7,737 bases of DNA from Planctomycetota bacterium (lineage in GTDB: Bacteria; Planctomycetota; UBA1135): contig DNPI01000231.1 of assembly GCA_003501525.1 (NCBI GenBank), positions 1 through 7,737 on the forward strand, written 5' to 3'. Below the pieces are notes generated by a model. It was not told where the DNA came from and did no database searches. It worked only from the letters and a program-made list of their open reading frames with translations. Position 1 is the first letter of the stretch; each line of letters starts with the position of its first letter. A program made the translations under genes and the position numbers. Shown here piece by piece: positions 1 through 5,309 of this stretch.

Positions 1-670
1 AATCAATGTAGCCGAGGAAGAGGCGGGACAAGTGGCCGCCGGGGGCATCTCTTAGCTTAGCCGCTAGTCGGTGACCGGCGAATATCCCGTTGACAATCAC
101 GGATTGAGGCAAATCTTCTTTCAGCAGGATGTCGGCTAGGAAGTTTAAAGGGGTTTCAGCGTCACTCATCGCACCAATCCCCAAAAGAGTGTTAGCAAGA
201 ACAATGGGTTCCTCCGAACTTAGGTTATTTAGAAGGAAAGTTAGAGTTCGAGGTCCTGGGGCGAATCCAAGCGCAGCCGAGGCAATAGCCCTATTGCGGG
301 GGGGGCCGGTTGCTGCTTCTTGTTCCAGCTTTTGGCGATCTCGGTTGACCACGGTTGCTAAAGCGGCTTCAGTCCAATGAATGGTTTCCGCATTTTCGGG
401 GGTACGGGAACGGGCCATTGCTTCCTGCCAGGTCCTGAGATGCCGTTCACAATCTACAATCAGGGCGCCGATGGAAGTTTCCTTGCGATGAGAGGGTGGA
501 GTGTAAGGTTCGGTGTAAAACTTAGACTTTGATGCAGGAGGAGTTCCTTTGGCGGTTCTTTCGGATTTTTCTGTGTCTTCGGGAGTGGAGGCTGTTGACG
601 GATTCGAAGCGCTAACAGGCCCAGCGCAAGCACCAAAAGCAAGGGTGATAAGGATGAGGAAGAGGGGCAT
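1..670 (-). CDS. Exported, possibly lipid-anchored protein with HEAT-like repeats (3' end outside window)
   Basis: This frame is open from an ATG at 670 to the window edge, giving the first 223 residues of a longer protein. The N-terminus is hydrophobic (MPLFLILITLAFGAC) with Cys15 as a possible lipidation site. Phe at -3 is an unusual lipobox residue, so cleavage by signal peptidase I near residues 20-22 is also possible. A Ser/Thr/Pro/Lys-rich low-complexity linker follows, to about residue 60. From about residue 125, paired amphipathic helices of the type RAIASAALG and IVLANTLLGIGAM resemble HEAT/armadillo repeats, which usually serve as protein-protein scaffolds. I infer an envelope location and no enzymatic role; the exact function is unknown. 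No Shine-Dalgarno sequence precedes the ATG. The gene contains a run of eight C (298-305 on the plus strand), but the frame is open on both sides. It is divergent from the dehydrogenase gene. Confidence 0.8.
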   Translation of the reverse strand, partial: MPLFLILITLAFGACAGPVSASNPSTASTPEDTEKSERTAKGTPPASKSKFYTEPYTPPSHRKETSIGALIVDCERHLRTWQEAMARSRTPENAETIHWTEAALATVVNRDRQKLEQEAATGPPRNRAIASAALGFAPGPRTLTFLLNNLSSEEPIVLANTLLGIGAMSDAETPLNFLADILLKEDLPQSVIVNGIFAGHRLAAKLRDAPGGHLSRLFLGYID

Positions 671-737
671 TTTTAGTTTGTGGCGTACAATACTAAGACC
701 AAGGGCGACTTTACTTTCTTCCCATCGCCTTATCTCA
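671..737. promoter_or_regulatory. Divergent intergenic region between the HEAT-like protein gene and the leucine dehydrogenase gene
   Basis: These 67 bases separate two head-to-head genes, so they must hold both promoters unless those lie inside the coding regions. On the plus strand, TACAAT at 686-691 matches the -10 consensus at five of six positions. On the minus strand the overlapping TATTGT (692-687) is a weaker -10 candidate. No convincing -35 element was found for either direction. The promoter assignment is inference. Confidence 0.3.
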
Positions 738-1802
738 ATGGAACTTTTCGACTGGATGGCCCGCGGAGGGCATGATCGATTGCTAGCTGTGCAGGATTCT
801 GCGTCTGGCTTGCGAGCGTGGATTGCATTGCACGAGGTCACTCGCGGCCCAGCTTATGGCGGTATTCGAGTTTGGCATTATCGAACTGAATCCGAAGCCG
901 CGATGGATGCTCTGCGATTGAGCAAAGCGATGACAATTAAGTGTGTTCTGGCTGGTGTTCGAGGTGGAGGTGGAAAAACTGTTGTTTTGGCCAATGAACT
1001 GAAGGACAGGGCTGCTGCCGTGGAAGTCCTTGGCCGAGAAATTGAAGCCCTAGGCGGGGTGTACAGAACAGGACCGGATGCCGGTTTCACACTCGCTGAT
1101 CAACAGGCCCTTGCGCGCACAACTCGCTGGGGGGTTTGTCATGCTCCTGAATTGAGGCCTTCCGGAGAGGCTACTGCGGAGGGGGCACTTTGGGGCCTTA
1201 AAGCTGGATTACGCGCTCTTGGAGAGAACAGTTTGTCTGGGATTCGTGTGGCGATTCAAGGTTTGGGGGCTGTTGGCCTTGTTTTGGCGAGACGATTGCA
1301 GGAATCCGGTGCAGATGTTGTGGCGGCCGATACTTCCTCGGAAGCTTGTGAAAAGGGGGTTGCTTTGGGAATCGATTTAGTTGACCCAGGCGATATTCTC
1401 GCTCAGGAATGTGATGTGCTTGCCCCATGCGCTCTTGGTGGTGTCCTGCACGACTTAAGTATCCCTCGGTTGCATACTCGCATGGTTGCCCCCTGTGCCA
1501 ATAACACGCTTGCGGGTCCGAATAATGCAGCGCAGTTAGATGCGCTAGGAGTGCTTTACCTCCCCGATTTTGTGCTTAATGCGGGAGCGCTAATTGAGGG
1601 TGCGGGGCATGATGCTAGCGGGCAGTCAGATTGGGAGAAGGAGCTTCGTGGCATTGGGGATACCGTGACAGAGGTGATTAGACGAGCCCGTGCTGACTCT
1701 TGTAGCACTCTGAAGGCCGCGAGGCATTTGGCTAGTGAGATGCTAGCTGACGAGAAATCCTTGGAAGTCCCGGCTGAGGTTGCAGAGCCGGTCGGAGCTT
1801 AA
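738..1802 (+). CDS. ldh: Leucine / branched-chain amino acid dehydrogenase (Glu/Leu/Phe/Val dehydrogenase family)
   Basis: This enzyme reversibly deaminates leucine, and usually valine and isoleucine, to the 2-oxo acid and ammonia with NAD+ in the cytoplasm. The 354 residues fit the family length. The start MELFDWM aligns with the usual N-terminus; the frame is open further upstream to 549, but that extension would cover the divergent gene and has no family match. Visible motifs are the substrate loop GPAYGGIR (38-44), the two active-site lysines Lys68 (MTIK) and Lys80 (GGGGK), Asp114 in TGPDAG, the Rossmann fold GLGAVG (175-180), and Asp198 after the second strand, which favours NAD+ over NADP+. 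PCALG (230-234) and ANN (254-256) are also typical. No Shine-Dalgarno sequence precedes the ATG. The stop codon overlaps the stop of the convergent iscA gene. The family is certain; the exact amino acid preference is inferred. Confidence 0.93.
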   Translation: MELFDWMARGGHDRLLAVQDSASGLRAWIALHEVTRGPAYGGIRVWHYRTESEAAMDALRLSKAMTIKCVLAGVRGGGGKTVVLANELKDRAAAVEVLGREIEALGGVYRTGPDAGFTLADQQALARTTRWGVCHAPELRPSGEATAEGALWGLKAGLRALGENSLSGIRVAIQGLGAVGLVLARRLQESGADVVAADTSSEACEKGVALGIDLVDPGDILAQECDVLAPCALGGVLHDLSIPRLHTRMVAPCANNTLAGPNNAAQLDALGVLYLPDFVLNAGALIEGAGHDASGQSDWEKELRGIGDTVTEVIRRARADSCSTLKAARHLASEMLADEKSLEVPAEVAEPVGA

Positions 1803-2152
1803 ACGGAGAATGATTCTCCGCAACCACAAGTGCTGGTTGCTTGTGGGTTGTGGAACTGGAAGCCTTTGCCCTGCAGGCCGCCTGTAAAGTCGAGCGAGCA
1901 GCCGCTTATATAGGGGAGAGATTTTGTTGCTACAAAAATACGCACTCCTTTTTCTTCGATAATCTCGGCCCCTTCCGGAGGCGCATCAACAAAATCCAGT
2001 AAATAAGTAAACCCAGAACATCCTCCAGCCTGCACGCCTACTTTTACTCCGGCACCTGCTGATAGCTTTTTCATTTCAGCCAGCTTCAGAATTTCTGCCG
2101 CTGCTTCTTCGGTTATTTTAAAGGGGGGTGTTGAAGTTTCTGGATTTGTCAT
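1799..2152 (-). CDS. iscA: IscA/HesB-type iron-sulfur cluster carrier protein
   Basis: A-type carriers bind Fe-S clusters or iron and pass them to target apoproteins in the cytoplasm. The 117-residue protein has the three conserved cysteines: Cys45 in GGCSGFTY, and Cys109 and Cys111 in the C-terminal CGCGESFSV. It also has the family block GKGFQFHNPQA before the CGC. An extra cysteine, Cys85, lies in ISGCSLDF. ErpA and SufA share the same signature, so the sub-family is set by the position next to iscS. The ATG overlaps the iscS stop (ATGA), and AGGAA lies five bases before the start, so translational coupling is likely. It is the last gene of the cluster; its stop codon overlaps that of the convergent dehydrogenase gene. 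The last codons contain a perfect palindrome. Confidence 0.93.
   Translation of the reverse strand: MTNPETSTPPFKITEEAAAEILKLAEMKKLSAGAGVKVGVQAGGCSGFTYLLDFVDAPPEGAEIIEEKGVRIFVATKSLPYISGCSLDFTGGLQGKGFQFHNPQATSTCGCGESFSV
1804..1820. terminator. Perfect palindrome at the convergent ldh/iscA junction, candidate terminator stem
   Basis: CGGAGAAT (1804-1811) and ATTCTCCG (1813-1820) are exact inverted repeats around one central base, giving a stem of about seven pairs with a three-base loop. It starts just after the dehydrogenase stop codon and lies within the last codons of iscA. On the minus strand it is followed by TTTAA, only a short T run; on the plus strand no T run follows. It may slow or end transcription from either side, but an intrinsic terminator is not proven. 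Confidence 0.4.
1821..1850. repeat. Second inverted repeat after ldh, inside iscA
   Basis: CAACCACAAG (1821-1830) pairs with CTTGTGGGTTG (1840-1850) with one bulged base and a nine-base loop (1831-1839). It directly abuts the palindrome at 1804-1820. In the dehydrogenase transcript this makes two tandem stem-loops after the stop codon. The sequence also encodes the conserved CGC region of iscA (HNPQATSTCGC), so part of the symmetry could be chance from codon choice. Confidence 0.3.
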
Positions 2153-3333
2153 TGGGTTTCCTGCGCCATTTTATGAAGAGGCGAAAGTTCTCTGAGTCTT
2201 TTCACTTCCTCTTGAGTTCGTTTGGCGACCCATTCTATCTCGGCAGCCGTATTTCCTCTCCCTAGGCTGAAGCGGATAGATCCACGCGCAGTCGCGGACT
2301 CTGCGCCCATTGCGAGAAGTACATGTGACGGAGCTAGTTCCGCGGAGGTGCATGCCGATCCTGTGCTTGCAGCGATACCTTCGAGCGAAGCTAGAAGAGC
2401 CTCTCCATCAACATGTTTGAAGCTTACGTTGAGATTCCCCGCGAGGCGCGAAGAGGAAGAGCCATTCAGGGTGCATCCTTCTATAGATTCGAGTTTTTCC
2501 CATAGAGCATCCCGGAGATTGCGAATTGAATTTTGTTCCGCTGATTGGCTCTCGTGGGTGACTTGGAATGCTTCACCCATGCCTACAATTCCTGGGACGT
2601 TTAGAGTCCCCGGCCGAATCCCTCGCTCATGGCCTCCTCCATACATTAGTGGTGCAAAAGGGACCTGCGGTCGGCTCTTAATCCACAAAATCCCTACACC
2701 TTTTGGCCCGTGCATTTTGTGCGCACTAGCGGATAGGAGGTCAATTCCGTTTTCCGCGACGTTGATGGGTTCTTTGCCAAAAGTTTGTGTTGCATCGCAA
2801 TGGAAGAAGGCTCCGTGCTGCTGGCAAATAGTTCCTAGTTCGTGAATCGGATGCAGAGTGCCAACTTCGTTATTGCCGTGCATCAAGGAGACTAGAGTGG
2901 TGTCAGGACGAAGTGCTGCTTCGAGTTGCGTAGCTTTCAGGTGTCCTTCTCTGTCGACATCTAGCCACGTTACTTCGAAACCTTCTGCTTGAAGGGCTTC
3001 GAGCGGTTCTAGAACAGATTTGTGCTCCGTTCGGGCGCTAATCAAATGCATGCCACGCTCTTTGCAAGCCCGGGCGCAACCGAGAAGCGCGAGATTATTC
3101 GATTCGGTGGCACCAGAAGTGAATGTGATTTCTCTCGGCTGTCCTCCAATGCCGTTCGCCAAAATAGTACGGGCCTCTTCGACAGCTTTCCCCGCTTCCC
3201 ACCCAAAAGCATGGCTTCGGGAGGCAGCATTCCCAAATTGATCCCTTAACCAAGGCTCCATTGCATCTAGAACGCGCTGGTCAACAGGCGTGGTTGCCTG
3301 ATAATCCAGGTAAATCTCTTGGTTGGTATTCAA
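2149..3333 (-). CDS. iscS: Cysteine desulfurase IscS (group I NifS-like, PLP-dependent), TTG start
   Basis: IscS removes sulfur from cysteine, giving alanine and a protein-bound persulfide used for Fe-S clusters and tRNA thiolation. The 394 residues align closely with E. coli IscS as I remember it, with key residues at the same numbers: His104 in RTEHK, Lys206 in SAHK (the PLP Schiff base) and the catalytic Cys328 in GSACTS. YLDYQATTP, SGATESNN, HCDATQ and GGGHERGIR are also present. The longer loop after Cys328 marks group I. The start is TTG at 3333-3331, since the first in-frame ATG (residue 25) would delete the conserved N-terminal strand. The TTG overlaps the iscR stop as TTGA. The C-terminus ends soon after SPLHKM, somewhat shorter than in E. 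coli, where the tail contacts IscU; no iscU gene is present here. Confidence 0.96.
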   Translation of the reverse strand: MNTNQEIYLDYQATTPVDQRVLDAMEPWLRDQFGNAASRSHAFGWEAGKAVEEARTILANGIGGQPREITFTSGATESNNLALLGCARACKERGMHLISARTEHKSVLEPLEALQAEGFEVTWLDVDREGHLKATQLEAALRPDTTLVSLMHGNNEVGTLHPIHELGTICQQHGAFFHCDATQTFGKEPINVAENGIDLLSASAHKMHGPKGVGILWIKSRPQVPFAPLMYGGGHERGIRPGTLNVPGIVGMGEAFQVTHESQSAEQNSIRNLRDALWEKLESIEGCTLNGSSSSRLAGNLNVSFKHVDGEALLASLEGIAASTGSACTSAELAPSHVLLAMGAESATARGSIRFSLGRGNTAAEIEWVAKRTQEEVKRLRELSPLHKMAQETQ

Positions 3334-3758
3334 ACTTTTTCTGGCCCTTTACCTTGGCGAATCCTGAAGGCTACTTCAGCAACAGTGAAATCATCCAGAA
3401 CGCCGTGAATGCGTGCTGCGACTTGAGTCATACCCCCGCGAATGGAACAGTCGTCAAGCCAGCGGCAATCACCGCCTTTCGAACATTCTGTAATGCGTAG
3501 ATTGCCATCCAAGGCTTCCACTACTCGGGACAGAGGGATGCTGTAAGGGTCTTCTCTCAGCCTATAACCTCCTCCTGGGCCTCTTATGCCTTCAACGATT
3601 TCAACCTTGCACAGGGCTTTTAGGACTTCGGCAAGAAGCCGTCGAGGAACACCAAGCTCACCATGAATCTCTCTGACGCTGCAATATCCCTTTTGGCGTC
3701 TTGCTAGAAAGACAAGAGCCATCATTCCGTATTCGGAGCGGCGGGTAAATCGAAGCAT
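3330..3758 (-). CDS. iscR: IscR-like Rrf2-family transcriptional regulator with three-cysteine Fe-S motif
   Basis: Rrf2-family regulators dimerise on DNA through a winged helix, and IscR adjusts isc transcription to Fe-S status. The 142-residue protein starts with the typical RFTRRSEYGMMAL helix, has the recognition helix near 37-50 and the wing GPGGGYRL at 60-67. Cys92, Cys98 and Cys104 sit at the E. coli IscR ligand positions, with CX5CX5C spacing. The fourth E. coli ligand, His107, is Arg107 here, so cluster ligation must differ. The gene directly precedes iscS with a TTGA overlap, as in canonical isc operons. GGGGG abuts the ATG with no spacing, which is not a usable Shine-Dalgarno arrangement; CTAAAT seven bases before the ATG may be a -10 element giving a leaderless message. 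A dyad at 3771-3785 is a candidate autoregulatory operator. Confidence 0.9.
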   Translation of the reverse strand: MLRFTRRSEYGMMALVFLARRQKGYCSVREIHGELGVPRRLLAEVLKALCKVEIVEGIRGPGGGYRLREDPYSIPLSRVVEALDGNLRITECSKGGDCRWLDDCSIRGGMTQVAARIHGVLDDFTVAEVAFRIRQGKGPEKV

Positions 3759-3770
3759 CCCCCTAATTTA

Positions 3771-3785
3771 GCACTGGAATAGTGC
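3771..3785. promoter_or_regulatory. Candidate operator dyad upstream of iscR
   Basis: On the minus strand the site reads GCACT-ATTCC-AGTGC, a perfect five-base inverted repeat with a five-base spacer. It lies in the 33-base gap between the thioesterase stop and the iscR ATG. It ends next to the -10-like CTAAAT (plus-strand bases 3766-3771), where a repressor would block RNA polymerase. The alternating CACT/AGTG symmetry loosely recalls the GACT/AGTC core of type 1 IscR sites, but it does not match that consensus. A weak hairpin or chance is possible. Confidence 0.35.
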
Positions 3786-3791
3786 CTTGAG

Positions 3792-4226
3792 CTAGCGGAG
3801 TCGTCCTCTCTTCTCTCTCGCTTGGTTGTTTAGAATAGTGATTAATTCTTGTGGTATCGCTGATGGTCTCTTATCACCGTGGGCTAAACAGCCCAGTTCG
3901 ACTTGGCCTTTTGCGCAGAGTTCATCTTGCCCTTCACGGTGAATGGTGTGGGCAAAGCGAATAGTTGTTTGGGTCCAGGCTGCGATTTCTGTTCGAACAA
4001 TGGCAATCTCGTCATAAGAGATGGGGGCTATGTAATGACAATCTGCCTTTGTTACAGGCAAACTCTGCTGCATTTTCTTTTCCATGTCTCGGTAGGAAAA
4101 TCCTTCATCCCTCATCCATTCAACACGTCCTATTTCAAAAAGGAAGAAGTATCGGGCGTAGTAAAGGATGCCCATGCTGTCGACATCTCTGAAAGTAAGC
4201 CTGTAAGAGGTCTTATGAATAACCAT
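3792..4226 (-). CDS. YbgC/4-hydroxybenzoyl-CoA-type hotdog acyl-CoA thioesterase
   Basis: Members of this hotdog-fold family hydrolyse acyl-CoA or acyl-ACP thioesters in the cytoplasm. The 144 residues fit the family length. The active-site block is clear: a beta strand YRLTFRDVD, catalytic Asp16 followed by SMG, then YYARYFFLFEIGRVEWMR, matching the pattern DxDxxGxxxxxxYxxxFExxR. The typical MQQSLPVTKADCHYIAPI strand follows. The substrate cannot be read from the sequence. The C-terminus is basic (REKRGRLR). No Shine-Dalgarno sequence precedes the ATG; TAGAAT ends seven bases upstream. The gene lies 33 bases ahead of iscR on the same strand and may share a transcript with the isc genes, although thioesterases of this type are more often found near tol-pal. 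It is divergent from the membrane protein gene at 4281. Confidence 0.9.
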   Translation of the reverse strand: MVIHKTSYRLTFRDVDSMGILYYARYFFLFEIGRVEWMRDEGFSYRDMEKKMQQSLPVTKADCHYIAPISYDEIAIVRTEIAAWTQTTIRFAHTIHREGQDELCAKGQVELGCLAHGDKRPSAIPQELITILNNQAREKRGRLR

Positions 4227-4280
4227 TTATTGGATTCTATGCGTGGCGGTTAACGTCTACATCTGCCAGAATCACACTCC
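4227..4280. promoter_or_regulatory. Divergent intergenic region with -10-like hexamers close to both starts
   Basis: These 54 bases lie between two head-to-head genes. On the minus strand TAGAAT (4239-4234) lies seven bases before the thioesterase ATG. On the plus strand CAGAAT (4267-4272) lies eight bases before the ATG at 4281. Neither start has a Shine-Dalgarno sequence, and neither hexamer has a clear -35 box at normal spacing. If these are true -10 elements the transcripts would begin at or next to the start codons. This is inference. Confidence 0.3.
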
Positions 4281-5111
4281 ATGGCTGCGCTTACACCCAG
4301 TTTGAAGATGCGTGAGGAGAAAACGCGGATGGTGACTTGGTCGCTTCTCCTGCCCGGTGCGGGACATCTGATTCTTGGTCGTCGCTGGGAGGCTCTCGGA
4401 TGGTTTGCACTTTGCCAATTTCTCCTCTTTGGAGGTTTTGTTTTAGCAGGGGCGACACAGTTGGATTATGGCCGCTGGATTGGATTTGGCAGTATGAAAT
4501 TGCTTTGTCTAATGGCGCCGGAATGTGGGAATTTTCTTGCTTCTCAGTTGGCAGCAGTCCTGTTCCAATCAGCGGAAAACGGAGGCCATTCCCCTGAGTT
4601 GATTCCGTGGAGGCATTTAGGGCATTGCATGTCGGGGGCAGCGGGGGTGCTTGCCTTCTTTTCTGCTGCTCATGCTTCAGGGCTCGTACTTGTGCAGCAG
4701 GAGCCTTTGCCCCCTCGTCACGTGACACCCGGGAAAGCGGCAGTCGCCACACTTCTGCTGCCTGGGTTGGGACATTTCCTTTTAGGCCGGAAATTCAAGG
4801 CAGTGCTTTTTGGCGGAGTCGTTATGAGCTTTTTTGTACTTGGCTTGGCTCTTGGTGAATTCGCTGACTTTAATCGCCAAAGGCATCCTTATTACTGGAT
4901 CGGTCAGATGTTTGTTGGGGTTCCTGGTTGGCTTGGAAATTTAGTCGCGAGTGCCCGATCCTTTGCCCAAGTGCTTCCATATCAAGATGCAGGCTTAATG
5001 CTGACTACTGTTGCAGGCTTGTTCAATATCGTGGTCGGCCTTGATGCTTATGCTCGGAGTGAGCAAGATTGGCTCGAGGCTAAGGAGTTGAAGGAGCAAT
5101 CTGCAGCATGA
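4281..5111 (+). CDS. Polytopic membrane protein with an internally duplicated PGxGHxxLGR unit
   Basis: No function can be assigned. The 276-residue protein is mostly hydrophobic, with about five or six membrane segments (roughly 37-57, 117-138, 155-170, 175-193, 205-225, 236-256). Two homologous halves are visible: LLLPGAGHLILGRRWEALG (22-40) and LLLPGLGHFLLGRKFKAV (158-175), each followed some 50 residues later by a GN-[FL]-[LV]-AS element (83-88 and 219-224). The PGxGHxxLGR pattern recalls TM2-like or DUF6677-like hypothetical proteins; I associate the C-terminal motif NIVVGLDAY with Planctomycetota proteins, from memory only. The ATG at 4281 has no Shine-Dalgarno sequence. An internal ATG at 4329 has GAGGAG nine bases upstream and would give 260 residues without losing the first repeat. 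The stop overlaps the next gene's ATG (ATGA). Confidence 0.82.
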   Translation: MAALTPSLKMREEKTRMVTWSLLLPGAGHLILGRRWEALGWFALCQFLLFGGFVLAGATQLDYGRWIGFGSMKLLCLMAPECGNFLASQLAAVLFQSAENGGHSPELIPWRHLGHCMSGAAGVLAFFSAAHASGLVLVQQEPLPPRHVTPGKAAVATLLLPGLGHFLLGRKFKAVLFGGVVMSFFVLGLALGEFADFNRQRHPYYWIGQMFVGVPGWLGNLVASARSFAQVLPYQDAGLMLTTVAGLFNIVVGLDAYARSEQDWLEAKELKEQSAA

Positions 5112-5305
5112 CCACTTTTCCGATTCAATTGCTTCTCCTTCTAGTGTTTAGTGCTGGCTTGGCCCTTGTGGTTAGTGCTTATCGGGAGGAAAGTTCCGAA
5201 AAAATTATTAGAGGTAGCTTGCGGCGAGGGGTCATGTTTGCTCTGGCTGTTTTAGTGATAGGTGGGATTGCCGCCGCATTCGGTTGGACTATTTTGCTCC
5301 CCTGA
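5108..5305 (+). CDS. Small two-span membrane protein
   Basis: The 65-residue protein has two hydrophobic segments, about 6-24 (IQLLLLLVFSAGLALVV) and 42-62 (VMFALAVLVIGGIAAAFG). They are joined by a basic loop holding YREESSEKII and RGSLRRG, which suggests that both ends lie on the periplasmic side, by the positive-inside rule. Its ATG overlaps the stop of the preceding membrane protein as ATGA, and AAGGAG (5091-5096) lies eleven bases upstream, so the two are probably co-translated and may form a complex. No function or family is recognised. It ends four bases before the stop of the convergent sulfatase-like gene, with no clear terminator between them. Confidence 0.75.
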   Translation: MTTFPIQLLLLLVFSAGLALVVSAYREESSEKIIRGSLRRGVMFALAVLVIGGIAAAFGWTILLP

Positions 5306-5309
5306 GGAA

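Noticed and set aside
460..642. Minus-strand 60-residue frame rich in Leu and Pro inside the exported protein gene
   Set aside because: It lies on the same strand but out of frame with the longer gene from 670, which has a signal peptide and runs open to the edge.
549..737. N-terminal extension of the leucine dehydrogenase frame
   Set aside because: The extension lies over the start of the divergent exported protein gene and has no resemblance to the family N-terminus; MELFDWM at 738 matches where dehydrogenases of this type begin.
2222..2845. Long plus-strand open frame (207 residues) opposite iscS
   Set aside because: It lies wholly antisense to a highly conserved iscS gene, its translation is rich in Ser, Arg and Pro without recognisable motifs, and no start signal is seen.
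3903..4253. Plus-strand open frame of 116 residues opposite the thioesterase
   Set aside because: The opposite strand holds an intact hotdog active-site motif; this frame looks like a reverse-complement shadow.
4291..4752. Minus-strand open frame of 153 residues opposite the duplicated membrane protein
   Set aside because: The plus strand shows clear membrane segments and a protein-level internal repeat, while this frame has no recognisable pattern.
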